Shown here piece after piece: positions 13,080-25,958 of a stretch of 64,000 nucleotides of DNA (its first letter is position 1; every line of letters begins with the position of its first letter). Source of the DNA: Trichoplax adhaerens (Eukaryota; Placozoa; Uniplacotomia; Trichoplacea; Trichoplacidae). A model generated the notes under the pieces. The model was not told the DNA's origin and did no database searches. It was given only the letters and a program-made list of their open reading frames with translations. Position numbers and translations under genes: made by a program. Location: contig NW_002060945.1 of assembly GCF_000150275.1 (NCBI RefSeq), positions 663,067 through 727,066 on the forward strand, written 5' to 3'.

Positions 13080-15586
13080 ATGGCGACGACAATTGCTGGA
13101 AAAAGAGCTCTATCTACTTTGAATAATAATTTACGACCTAGGACATTGAATTCTCTGCCTTCAAGCCTAAGGTCTGTTGAAAAGATTGAATTTTTGATAT
13201 TGGTAGCTGTCATGATCATCATTTTCAACCACGGTAAAAATAGCTTAGACAGTCACTGTGCGCTCTACACCACCCACCCCTAACCCGCCCATAAGTATAA
13301 TAGCACCACTTGACTCGACTCGTACATGTGCTCCAACCCTACAATACGTAAAACTGCTCAAGGAGGCAAATCAATAAATGAGATTGGACAGCCTCGCTGT
13401 TTACCAATGCTCTTTTTCCATTATAATTTCTCCTCTTACTACAAATTGAAAATGTTCAATAATAGTACATTACTTCTACTCTATATCAATGCATACAATG
13501 TCATGCAAATGTTGATCCATCACTGGATTATTTTTCAATAATCATCATGTATCACTGTTGTTGAATCAAGCGTCGCTGATATATCTTGACAGCCATTTTT
13601 CACTCCAACAGTGGGTAGAGTCTTGTAAAAATTGGTATATTCTTTCCCTTATTTCGGCTAGCCATTTTTTTCTGATACAACTATAAGCGCTTTACAATGT
13701 AGCTATCGTTTACAGCACACGATTCTATACGTTATACCACTGTTTTACATCATCGTAGCAGATAGACCACCAGTTTGCTCCGCCATGTTTGTAAATAACC
13801 CAATGATGATGCAATCTGACGCTATGGTAACAAAATGAGCGATTTACGGTTAAGTTTAGATAGTATGAAAACAAATACAGATAGTAATAGCCTTAGGTGC
13901 GATGCGGATCGATAGTATGTATCAACAATAATGTCGAAAAATGATCATCATCTACTGTACAAGGTGATAATAATGGAACTTTGCAATATTGTGCTACATG
14001 GAGGACATGGTTGATTCAATGCCTCCCGGTGTACCACTACTGTAGTTTTCCACAGTGCATTATTTTATGAACGATCGTTGTACTGTAAATTGCAATTTGA
14101 AATAATTGGATGTTTTTCCCTTCCTTTTCGTCAATAGATTCTTACTTAATGTCACAAAAAGACCTATTCCTAGTTTCAATACTACTGTAACCAAACAACC
14201 AAGGCGTTTTTTCTTCAGCAATCCATTTCGAACACCATCCAAGAAAAATGAATATCGTGATCATCGTTTAGTCGGGTAAGTGTACATGAAGATTCAAGTC
14301 GTCGTAGCGGAGAGTTAAAACTGAAAAGAATTTTTTCCTGATTTTATCAATCTTATATGTGTTTTGATGGTATCTTATCATCGATTTAGCTATAGACGAT
14401 GACTTTATATCTTTCATTGGGATATTTCGCATGAATTGCAGTTCAAGTATCAGTTCTTGTAATCTTTGTCAAAACAGTGTTCTACTCGTTGGAAAACTTT
14501 ACTACTAGCATAATAGATACAAAATGATACTGTACTGTACAGTGTACACTACATACAGACACTGGTGTTATGGTTATGGTTACTTCTAATGGAACGACTT
14601 CAATTTGCTTGAAATACTCATAAAACTGTTCGATTCTATACTGTTATTGCTGTTTTTTTTGTTTTTTATATCTACCCACGTCTGGTTATAATAGCGTCTT
14701 GTATTCTAAATATTATTATTTTAATCGAGTCACAGATTAATTGTCAGTTAAAATAATCATCAACAAAATCCCTATAGTGATTAGCTGTCAAGTATCATTA
14801 TCTCATCTATTTCTTATCCTCGTGTAGATATTCAGCTGACGAAGTCTTTCAAGTTGTCGCCGATGTGACTGACTACGCTGAATTTATTCCTTGGTGTCGC
14901 TCCTCTAAAGTGGTCCGCCCAATTCCTAACGGTTTTTTAGCAACATTAGAAGTTGGTTTTCCTCCTATCTCAGAGACATATACTTCTGTAGTCACCTTAA
15001 TTCGTCCAACTTTAGCCAGAGTAAGTAATTGGAGAAGTAGACAATTTCTTCTATATAATACTCTATGACATCCTAAACTCTCTATACGCGCACTTTTTTT
15101 GCAATAGTATTACCGTTGTAGTATACGCCGCGTAATTGCTACTAAAAAATAAATGTTTTGCTGTTGGTAACGAAAGCGTTGATTAGGATATCGTTTTTGT
15201 CACCTTTAGGCCGTCTGCAAAGATGGAAGGTTATTTAAGCATTTAGAAACTACGTGGAGATTTAGCCCTGGATTAGCAAATAATCCCAATACCTGTTTTT
15301 TAGAATTTGAGGTGGATATCTATGTATTCATAGTTGCAAATGCCTATGGTCTCTTGTTAAATTACTTATCTGCATTCGAAAGAACTAATTGCCTTTCTTT
15401 AACCAACTCCTATTCTAGATTATCTTTGAATTTAATTCATCTATCCATAATCAGTTATCTGGCCTTTTCTTCGAAGACATCGTTAAGAAGATGATTAGCG
15501 CATTTGATAAACGTTGTCATGAGATTCATGGACCAGATCGACATATTCCTCTGGCAGATCCCATATACAGAATTACAAATATATAA
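13080..15586 (+). CDS. COQ10: Coenzyme Q-binding protein COQ10 (START domain)
   Basis: Lipid-binding START-fold protein of the mitochondrial inner membrane, needed for ubiquinone function and delivery in respiration. Exons 13080-13171, 14138-14275, 14828-15020, 15210-15311 and 15419-15586 sum to 230 residues (human paralogues about 240). Exon 1 (MATTIAGKRALSTLNNNLRP) is a basic presequence; its phase-2 junction fits exon 2, though the donor GTCTGT is weak. Exons 3-5 match the family closely: YSADEVFQVVADV, YAEFIPWCRSSKVV, LEVGFPPISETYTS, TTWRFSPG, and FFEDIVKKMISAF at the end. The family match for exons 3-5 is secure; exon 1 is the least certain part. Confidence 0.92.
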
Positions 15587-16473
15587 AGATTCTATTATTT
15601 ATATTTAAATTTTTATATCATGTTCTACTTACATAGCTATAATTCACCTATATTGTTAATGGTGTGATTAGGTATAAGAAAAAGTACTGCAGCCTTAAAT
15701 ACTACACTCATCTAAGATTTAGTTTTTTTACGGCTGTATAAACATTTTAATCTAAAGAAATAGTAAAACATTAATGGGCTTGAAAAGCCGTGCAGTGCAG
15801 CTTGTTGCATGACGATATCGAAACGAATGCTATAGTGTTGCCATAGGTGTATCCGATAACGTCATCAGTGTTAGAGGTTCTTACGTGCTGACGCTTAATA
15901 TTTGCTTGCAATTTTAACATTGATTCACTTGAGACGATATATTCAATGACAGGAGTAGTCAGCACCGCATTATTTGGTATTGCGGGTAGCCTAAAATGAT
16001 ATAAATATATTAAGTGCTAGAACTACCGGCTCTTTTTTGGATAACAGTTTCTATTTGTAAAAATATTGTATATTCCACTCATTACCCTAGCTTCTTATCA
16101 GCTCTATTAGATTATGTTTCAAGGTATGATATATGACAAACTTATGTATTATGAGAGATTGAAGCACGATTTAACGGTGTAAGATTTCGGTAGGATTAAG
16201 TCAATGTCTGTACGTACTATCTAGATCAATTAATTTTCGTTATGTATTAATGAGATTTTTAAATAAACTGATATTGATCTGCTTGTATTCTTTTTCCTTT
16301 ATCTGGGTTGCTGACTAAATTATATTCATTGATAAGCTGTAATCAACTACGGTAAATGGTACTGTATACTAAGTGTATAAGAATAATAACCACCTACAAA
16401 GCGATCTAATTAAAATATAATATAAAATCAAAAAATAATCTTTGTACAGGAATACTTTTTAAGTGAAAATATT
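15587..16473. other. Gap between COQ10 and BBS12 with an orphan open frame
   Basis: The two genes converge here. On the minus strand, about 15992-15774 is open for some 70 codons behind a good acceptor (TTTTAG) and ends in a stop. It could be an alternative last exon of BBS12: the stop-proximal GAT-GTAAAAT could act as a donor. It resembles nothing I recognise. The rest looks like plain 3' flank. Confidence 0.3.
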
Positions 16474-19400
16474 TTATTTTACATCGGTTATGATCACATA
16501 ATCGCTATGAGCCAAAATTTTAACGATGTGAACTGCTTGCTTCCAAGCTGCTGTTTTACCAGTGAAGTCGTCAAGTACTGGCCACGAATAAAGAAAATTC
16601 TTAGTTTTACTGATATCGATACATTGCTTTTTGAATTGATGAACTAAATTGAGTGTTTCAAATTTATTACCACACTCGTCGTTCAGTAATATAGTAGCAA
16701 CATAATCATCTAAAACGTTGATAAACGCAGTCCATACAATCGAACGATATAAGCTTAGTTCGTAAGACCAAATATTATTTACAGATTTGTTGTCATCATC
16801 CATTCCGTTGGCAATCACTTTATGATCTATAAAGTCATTAATTGATATCATGAAATATAGAAATTGTAATAGATTTACCTATTATCATTGTTTTAGAAGG
16901 CGGTATAAACTTTTTCTGAACTATTGACATTATATAATATATTCATGAGTTATAATAAAGCCCTAGCTAGTCCTTAAAAGAACAGTACTGATATACTACG
17001 TGTAAATTTATTGTTATAACCACCTCAGTTAACTAGCGAATTAGCTACTACTTGTGTAAATTTTATCGCAGCTAAGTACTTTCACCTACTATTTTATAGG
17101 AGTATAACTTACTTTTAAGATATTCAGAACAAAGCAATTCTGTGTATCCACCTCCTGGTAAACATCTGCCAAAGTGTAAAACATTGTAAATCCGGTTTAA
17201 ACAAGATTTGAAGCGCTGCGTTGCACTCTTGAGAGATGCTCTACTACTACCATGTATGACCGCCATCTGCAAAGTAGTTTTCGGAGCCTAATTTGTCCAT
17301 TTTAATATCCAAATTACGGAGAATGAAATAGCGTGTATATATTTCCCTTTGCAATATACTGTACAATATCATGGCCTACCTCACATTGGATTAAGACATG
17401 GTATGATACAACAGCTTTATTGGTCCTTTTATTTATAGTTTTCTTAGAGTTCCAGCCACATACCCATTGTTGTACTGTGACTGTAAGTCCAATTTGTACC
17501 TAGAAATGAAATCATCGTAAGCATCGATGAATAAATATATAAAAGGCAGAATTTTATTTACAAGTAATAGTATGCTACTACTAGCAAACTATTCATAAAT
17601 GATTGAGTATTTCCAGATGTTTATTTCTGTGTCGAACGATATACCTCATTAAAGTCGGGAATGTACGTCAAGATAACATTTCCGGTAGCTAACGACAAAG
17701 CTTTAAGTTGATTGTAACTTAACGCAGACAATAATACTATATCATTGCTATGACAAAGATCCACAATGCGCTGATCAACGTATCCTTTCACAGCAAGTAA
17801 ACCAATGTCATTCTGAATAATTTTTCAATAAGATGAAATTATGGCTACAAATTAACTATCTATAAAAGAGTTAAACATAAACATCTTTAACCTTGTGTAG
17901 GATATCAGCGATATTCTTCAGCCATCTATCCTGTTCTGTTCTTCTTTCCATACTTAATTGATCAGCTGTTATATAAGTTACTTCTTTATATTTATCTTCA
18001 TATCCAATATGTCGAAATTGAAAAGTGATATCGCCATTTAGTAACTATAGTTAAAACAAGCAATAGGCGTAACCCACAGTTTTAGTACGAAAGGTAATAA
18101 CCAGTAGGATTTATTAAGTGACCTTCTGTATCAGCATAAATAAAATAAAATAGTTAAATATATTTTAATCACTTACGATTATATTTAATTTCTTCTTGTT
18201 AAGTTTTCCACATAACGAGTATGCTTCACTAGTACAATTAATGACAATGCCTGAAATCAATGTCGACTCTGCTACTGGAGGACCAAGTATCTCGATTGTA
18301 TCAATTGTGGCGAGATAAAATCTGTTCATTAAGTTTTATTGTTCCCATTAGAATTTCTCTGACGATATCATAGATAAATGTAACTTTAAAGTACCTGCAT
18401 GTACTTAAATCGTTAGTACTTGAATTTTGGTATTGCTTCCATAAAGCATCTATTGCAAGTCTGGTTAATGAGTAATCGCCACGGCTTAACTTTTGACTAC
18501 AACATAGGTGGAGAAATTAACATTAAATCTATTTCTAATCAGCAGCAAGTAAATGCCAAAAAATTCTACGACACTGACATAAGGCTTACTACATCCATTA
18601 CAGTCACGAACAACGTCAAAGTATTAATAAAAGATATTTAATATCTAATGTCGTCTTATTTATGAACTTTTGTTAATTTTAATTGCGCAAAATAATGCAT
18701 TAACAGTTTGGATAGCCGTGTCACTAAACAGTAGTAAAGATATATAATTATAGCTTACCCTAGATAAGATAGTATTGTGTAAATTTTAGAATCTGTTTCT
18801 GACATTGTGGCGATTTTATCATATGTTCCCTTCAGAAAGATACTAAAGTCGTTTTTATCTTGCATATTAATAATTCTAGTTACGTATAAGTTATTTTCAT
18901 CGCTTTCTTCTGGTGAAAGATTAGATTCGTTTTCATGACTTTCAGCTAAGATAGACCATGAGCTCATGCTCGACAAATTTATCGCCACCTGCTCACATTT
19001 CTTGATACAAATTGCTAATGCTTCATCGAATAATTTTGTAATGACATGTATTGGAATTCCCTAAATTAATACTTTAATTATTAGATCATCAATTTTACTC
19101 ATGAATTTCTTCAAAAGATTTTATACATTAAGCACAAAGAACTAATTTTACTTGTTTATTGAGGCATTCCGTTTCTTTAGCTAGTAATCCAGCTATAACT
19201 AATAATGTTGTACTACATGTACCGTATTCTTTGCAGTGTTTATTGCAGGACTCCGCAATGACATGAATTGCCGGATGCTATCATATGAAACAATATTTGC
19301 ATTAGTAGTCCACAGTTAATAATTTATAGATATAACTATATAGATTAGCGTCTAAATTGTAGACTGAATGACTTACAAGGATGTTTACATTTTGTAAGAA

Positions 19401-19828
19401 ATCTAGCGGTGTGAGCAAGAATTTGACAGCGGTTTCGTCATTCTCATCGATGAAGCATTTGATACTTATAAAACATATAATTTATAGTATGTTGGCATAC
19501 TCATATATATCTAGCCATTCTAATAGCAGCTTATCATCTAGATTCAATTGATTTACAGCTGAGTAGTAAAAATTCCTTCCTACCACGATTACTGTTGAGG
19601 CATTTGTTCTTACCTTTTATTGCAACCAAGGAGAGTTTTTATGGATTGAGCTGAACAAAAAGACATTAACGAGATATAGCATCAAATAAAGATATCCCAA
19701 TAATGATTCCTTTACTTATTCTACCGGTTCTAATTAACTCTATCTTAATCACAACATAATCTTGTAATATACTCACCTATGGTCTGCAAAACCATCAAGC
19801 TATTGGTGTTTTCCTTGACTTTATACAT
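16474..19828 (-). CDS. BBS12: Bardet-Biedl syndrome 12 chaperonin-like protein
   Basis: Group II chaperonin-like subunit that, with MKKS and BBS10, helps assemble the BBSome for traffic to cilia. Twelve exons: 19828-19777, 19650-19614, 19464-19377, 19277-19152, 19060-18759, 18496-18395, 18321-18177, 18044-17892, 17812-17645, 17499-17380, 17266-17113, 16826-16474. The total is exactly 1800 nt, 599 residues (human 710); every phase agrees. BBS12 rather than BBS6/10 is shown by LLNGDITFQFRHIGYED, which follows the human GDLTENYRHLGF segment, by the LSRGDYS region, by PGGG at about 468, and by the C-terminal AWKQAVHIVKIL. The usual GDGTT ATPase motif reads YGTCSTT at about 77-83, so the catalytic Asp is missing. 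Divergent from the RAP gene, 620 bp away. Confidence 0.88.
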
Positions 19829-20450
19829 TAGGTTATGAAATTGTAGCCACTCAATAATAATAATTAGAATACAGATCAAGCGTGCAATAAATCATCTTAG
19901 AGTACATCTAATCTCAAATATTGATCTAAATTCTGTCATGGTGATAGAATCCCTAAGGTCTAGTAACCTTTAATAGCTTGATCGAAGCCTCTTCAAAGTA
20001 GCTCTCGGTGTTCGTCTTCTAGGAAGAAAGAAGGAAATGGTTGCTAGCCAACCATTGCCTGGATTGATTCTGTATAGAGTTTCTACGATGAGCTTTGCAT
20101 GCTGGTCTATCGTATAGTTGTCCAGGCTAATGTCTGCGTTATACTATCGATGAATGAAGCGCATTTGCCTGCAGTCGCTTACGGAAGGTAGTCTACTGTA
20201 TAAAATAGGACTTGGCAGCCTATACAATACACTATATAACCTACAGCGGATTGAAAGCTTATACTGTACAGTATAGTACTGCACATCTAGTAAGTCGATG
20301 CTTTCCCAACAGCTGCGGCAAAATTTTGCCTAGATACTGATGAGCTTGATAGAAAAATTGGCTGGATTGTGCCTATAAGATCTTTCATTTCATTTATTGA
20401 TCATTATAAACGCTTAAATATATGCTACATTATATGCATATGGTAAGATA
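19829..20450. promoter_or_regulatory. Divergent promoter region, BBS12 / RAP-domain gene
   Basis: 620 bp between two start codons pointing away from each other. One GTACAGTA-type palindrome lies near 20264-20276. No motif is recognised; the promoter role rests on the gene layout only. Confidence 0.4.
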
Positions 20451-22747
20451 ATGTGGCTTTCTTATTGTAAACAAGCGATCCATCGTCCACAAGTGTGCTA
20501 CCTCCTTGCCATTAGGAGATCACTTGTACAGCAATCTACAACAGGAGATTCTTCAATCTACATAAATCGCGAAATTATAGGATGTAATTCAGTCAGCGAG
20601 CTATTGGGTGTTACCAAGGCTCATTTGCCAGGTTTCGACAATATCAATATTATTACAGCTTTTGATCGAGTATCAAGATTGAGCCTTTATTATGAACGGA
20701 AGAAGTTATGTAACGATCGAATTTTTGCACGATTATGTCAGGCTGTAACGGTAAGGAGTGAAACGATGACTGGTCTCAATTACGCTCATCTAGCTTGGAG
20801 CTTAGCTAAAGGGAGATTTAAATGTCAAAACTGGCAATACTTAGATATGTTGCAAGCTGTAAGAACCGGATTAGAATCAAATATTGAAATGTTACCTATT
20901 CAAAAACTAGCATTGGTCAGTTGGTCTGTAGCGAATTATCCAAAGCTAAAAAGCGATGTCATTGTAGACAAGTTAATCAAGACAATTACTCTCAGAAGTC
21001 ACAAGCTTGCAACTGGACACGATATCAATCAGTTGTATCACGCTTTTGCGAAACTAGGATATCAAGATAGCAAATTTTATGATCTAATTGATACACAAGC
21101 TGAGGAAAATTTAGCCTTATTTAAAATTCAAGAAGCTGCTGGCCTCTACCATTCATTAAGTATATTAGGTCGAGAAAATACAAGGCTATGGTCAAAGTTA
21201 ACCCTCTACATTAAATTTCATGCTAATAAGCTTGATGGAAAAGGAATTGCCAATGTGACTTGGTCGTTAGCCAATATTGGTAACAAGGATGATGCTTTTC
21301 TTCAAATTTTAGGTAACGCTGCTATGGAAAGGATAAAATTCATGAATCCTGATTCTTTAGCAATATTTGCTTGGTCTTTGGTTTCCTTAGACTATTTCGA
21401 TGACAAATTATTCGATGTTATTGCTGATGAATCTTTAGTCCAAATGCGCAAGTTTTCTGCACAAAATCTATCCAACCTATTATTAGCTTTTGCTAAATCT
21501 AATTATATGATTCCAAAACTATTTCATGATGTTGCTGAAAGTACTATAAAAAAATTACATAATATGGAACCACAAGCAATGGCAAATATTGCGTTATCAT
21601 ATGCTAAAGTCAGTTATTATGAGCCAAATTTAGTTAAAGCTTTCACTGATAAAATAATTTTTAGTAGGTTGAAGGACTGGCACCTTCGTGATTTAGCAGA
21701 TCTTATGTACTTTTTCGCAAAAATGAATAGTTGCGATTCGAAATTATTGGAAAAATTCAATAAAGTGAACGTAACTGATTGGCTAAAAGGATCACCACCT
21801 GCAAGATTTACCTCCCATGAACTCATCATTAGGATTGTATGGTCGTTGATAGTACTTAACAGACAACCTAGAAATATTGTTGCTGCAGTAATGAATCCGC
21901 AATTTCTAAAAGAAGCTACAACAGGTACAGTAATACATTTTCTTGAATAGAGTTGCTTTAACAATGGGTAATAAGAGCATTTGTGCTGGTGTAAATAATC
22001 GTATCTTTGTCTTGTTGCTATAGCATGTGGTGGTGCTTTACCAAATGAAACACAATGCCAACTACATCAAATTGCATTATCGATTGGCTCCATTGATGAA
22101 TATGGTAGTCAAGACCCGCAGTTATTACGTAATTATTTAAATAAATATCGTAAAACCTTTAATACCACCTCGCAATCATCCTTAACTAGCTCATATTCAT
22201 TTCATGTGGATGTGACTGCAGCTCTAGAAAGTATAGTATCGCCTGAATACTTAGAAAGTGAATTCATTACACCTTATGGATATAGTACAGATTTATACTT
22301 TGAAACTGACTTATCTGGAAAACCCATCCCTATAGAAAAAGCACAAACAACTACTGAGTTATATACACCATTAGCTAAAAACAATCGACTGCGTTATATT
22401 GTTGAAGTTGATGGGAAAACTCACTTTCTACGCAAATATCAGCTTTATACTGGTCCATCTATATTAAAGAAGAACCATCTCAAAAAATTTGGATATAACG
22501 TAATACAGGTATGATCCAATAGGGCCTGTCTAATGTAAATTTTACATTATATCACGGTAGTTAAACAACTATCAACAGTAGTGTTACACTCCCGTATAAC
22601 TTTGATCAATGTGTACATAATGCTAGCTACTTTGTTAATTTTTAGATTCCGCATTTCGAATGGAGGATTATTGATTCTTTTAGCGATAAGGTGGAATATC
22701 TGAGACGAAAAATATCCCATTATGATTCAGGCGACAGTGTAAATTAG
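20451..22747 (+). CDS. FASTKD-like protein with a C-terminal RAP domain
   Basis: Probable mitochondrial RNA-binding protein of the FAST-kinase-domain/RAP family, whose members process and stabilise mitochondrial transcripts. Exons 20451-21924, 22024-22508 and 22646-22747 give 686 residues. Residues about 100-430 are a string of helical repeats of about 37 residues marked by a W/A-S-L/Y-A core: LAWSLAKG, LVSWSVANYP, HAFAKLGY, VTWSLANIG, FAWSLVSLD, LAFAKSNY, LSYAKVSYYE. The RAP domain (about 610-680) shows VEVDGKTHFLRKYQLYTG, LKKFGYNVIQIP and EWRIIDSFSDKVEYL. The N terminus is basic and fits mitochondrial import. Repeat-plus-RAP architecture also occurs in algal and apicomplexan OPR proteins, so the exact animal orthologue is open. 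Convergent with TTC19. Confidence 0.84.
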
Positions 22748-23109
22748 ATTAATTGTGCTAATATTTTCTTTATTTAATTAAAAATTACCTATGAGTGCGT
22801 TTAAATAGAAACACCAGAAACGATTGCAGTTGTCAAATTAAAGCATTTTTATCAATGAAAATAATCCAGAATTATATCCCTTGGCGTCAGTGATCAACAT
22901 AAATTTCTCGTAAATTTTTTAATATGAATGTAGCGAAAACTTGAATTTTGACGAAGGCAATAAATACAGGATAACATAAAACAATATTTTAGTTATAAAC
23001 TTGGAAGAGTATTAATATTATCTACAAGACTGTATCGTCTAATACAGTTCCATTACTTCTATGTTTATTTTTATGTCATAGTAACTAAAATAAACTGAGA
23101 TTTGAGTAA

Positions 23110-25958
23110 TCAGTTGCGCAGCTGTTCCTCATTTAGTTCACCATTGATAGCCATTTCAAGGCTTTTCATATTTTTACTCAGTTCTTCGTCTGGGGCAAGT
23201 TCCTTTAACTCTTTAATTTGCCCTAAACACTTTGCAGCTTCCGTAACATCACCTAGACAAATTTCGTTTACGATTAGTGAATTAAATAAATTACACTATC
23301 AAGAGACGCGTGATGCCATCCGTAATATTGCAAGGGTATACGTATAATTTTCTTTGTAAAGTAAGAAAGAGTAAATTGTTACTATACTGTAAATACGAAG
23401 TACAGTCTTCTACTAGTTACTGAAATATACCATTAATTTCCCCTCATATTAACAAACCTTTTATACAGTAGATAAAATAGATAATTATTCCGATTTTTTA
23501 ATTACCTTTCCTAAAATGAAGAAATCCATAATTTACAAGGTAAACAGCTACTTGACGATCGTCACCTTGAGATTTAGCATTTTTAATTGCTAGCTCAATG
23601 TAACCTTCAGCGGTATCGTATTCCCCACTTTCTAAATATACTAAACATAAGTGATTGCGAATAATTGCCACCTAAAGCATGATGAAAGAGTAATTACTTT
23701 TTGTAGCAAAAAATAGTACCATGAAGTTTTCTTTAAGCCCTTTGCGTTTAGCATATATTATAATTAATCAATCGATCGATTTAGTATTTATATTCTAAAT
23801 ACTCTATAATTGTATTTCTCATTAGCATATTGCGATACGATTACATTAGAATCACCTGAGGACTATCTACTCCGACTGTTCTTTTCGCTGTAGTTAATGC
23901 TAATTCTAAGTACTCTTTAGCTTTTGCCAAATTTCTATGCTGATAATAAAACATTCCCAAAGATTCTTGCGCCATACCTAAGAGAGCATTACTAATAAAT
24001 TATAGAATACATTAGTAAAGGATCGATCACTTTGCTAAAGATAAACACTATCTTAAATTACCTGTCAGGAGAATATTCTACACCTTTACAATTCTTTTCA
24101 GCTGTACTAATACACCATTTATATCCAATCTCAGCTGCTTTACTCCTAAAAACGATTTAAAATGTACATATATAATATGGCAATGTATTAATTCTTGTCG
24201 TCTAAAATATAATTTAGTCTATTGCCTGGATACTTTCATAATTTATGTTAAATAGCTGTAGTCTACCCAATGCTAGTTTATACAATTACGCTCGCAGGAT
24301 AAAACTAACATTCCTTTGCTTTCATATATATTGGAGAGTTTCAATGATATTTCAATCATAGCATTATCATCCTGTAACATTATTTTAACAAATTATTTAT
24401 ACACGAAGAAATCATAAGCTAATAGCACAAATTCGATTATTAATTAGTTAAAGCTTCTATGCTATAACGAAAATGGTTATTATCAATACGAACTAAAACT
24501 ACATTATACTGTCGTTTATACACTATAAACTGTTCTTATTCTCATTTACGTGCCTGTGGAGTGCCCGATGCAATCATCATCTTCATAGTTCTCTTAAACA
24601 TATCTTCAGCCTTAAAGAATAAACGAGGTATTGGATTCTTTCATATCGTGTAATATGTGTATTATACGTTCTCTATTATCATCCAATAGGGTAAAGTAGT
24701 TAAGTGTATGTTCTAAGACAGTAATAATACTAAAGAGGATACCTCTGTATATTTTTCCAGTATATAAGCCAGATTTGCAATCTTAAAACACATAAAAAAC
24801 AAGGATATTAAGATATAAATCATTTTACTCATGTTACTGATTTATCCACTAGGAAACATAAATCAGACTTTGTAAGAGGAAAACAATTACAAGTACGTAA
24901 TTCGTTGTGCTTTTACTTGATCAGTTATAAAAGCTTGTTTATTCCTATCAGCCTCTTTACTTTGCGGACAAGATGATATTTCTAGTGCAGCATGGTAGAG
25001 CTTATAACTTTTCAGATAGTTTCCTTCCTTAATCTCTTTCTGCAATTTAAAAAGTTATTTACTTCGACGGTAATCGGAGCCACTGTATAGTTTCGTATAG
25101 TACAGCTATTTAACGTAGGAAATACTATCACAATACCCTTATATAATCTATCCATTACAGTGGCGATGAACTATTAGTTTATTTTTGCATTTATTGTAAT
25201 CGAAATTAATAATGTTGACATCTCCATCAACAACTTGAAGAGTAATATACTAGCTATATAAAGCACGTCCATTTATCCATTCGTTACCTGAGCATCTAAA
25301 ATTTTCTCTTTTAATGGTTTTGACATTAGCAATTTTTTATTATTTTCAATTTTCATCTTCTGATAAGCTAATGCAGCACCACCTAAATTATTGAATGTCA
25401 TTTTTAGTTATTACTTTGTTGCATGTGGTACCTAAGTAATAATAAATTATTATTATTCTATCTAGATCAATCTTGCAATAATATTTAATTTCAATATCAT
25501 AGGCACTTATCTTCCTAATCAAAAATTAGCTTCTGATAATGCCGCACATTGTAGACTAGCATGCACAGTACTTATACATATTTCCCTATCGCATTCTATC
25601 TCTATGTTAAAATGTGAATGTATACAATATACCATCCATGAACTTTACTACGGAATTGTCGTATATGAACACCAACCCCAATCAGTCAGCAATCAATCAA
25701 GCTTTTGGTACAAAATACATAAGATTGTCGAATCAATCTAATCATACAGATTATACCTGCAAGTACCAGCCCAGCTACAAGAGCCCAAATGCGTGATGAA
25801 CCTCTCCGATCAGGATTTGTACTAGCATACCTTGGAATTGATCTAGTATAAGCATGCACATAGGTGTTGACTTTCTGTGGTAGAAAGCGACAAGATGTAG
25901 AATAATTTCTAAGCAAAAATGAAGCACTTTTGGATGTAATCGCTTTCAGGAAGGACAT
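23110..25958 (-). CDS. TTC19: TTC19, TPR protein of complex III assembly
   Basis: Inner-membrane TPR protein that keeps respiratory complex III clear of Rieske-protein fragments. Ten exons: 25958-25757, 25382-25288, 25039-24917, 24781-24743, 24610-24554, 24371-24310, 24145-24062, 23991-23856, 23671-23506, 23252-23110; total 1107 nt, 368 residues (human about 380). Order: basic presequence MSFLKAITSKSASFLLRN, one membrane segment (WALVAGLVLAGGAALAY, about 55-72), then TPRs. Diagnostic matches: AEDMFKRTMKMM, DDNAMIEISLKLSNIYESK, ALLGMAQESLGMFY. The intron after 24554 starts with GC (CAG-GCACGT), and only that donor keeps the frame, so it is a GC-AG intron. The gene lies tail to tail with the RAP gene, 363 bp apart. 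Confidence 0.92.

Noticed and set aside
12902-13283. Overlapping open frames on both strands of about 110 codons near 13 kb
   Set aside because: The plus-strand part from 13080 is used as COQ10 exon 1 because its phase and presequence fit. The longer frames on both strands have no other support.
16474-19828. MKKS (BBS6) or BBS10 as the identity of the chaperonin-like gene
   Set aside because: The GDITFQFRHIGY block and the C-terminal AWKQAVHIV segment fit BBS12 better than either.
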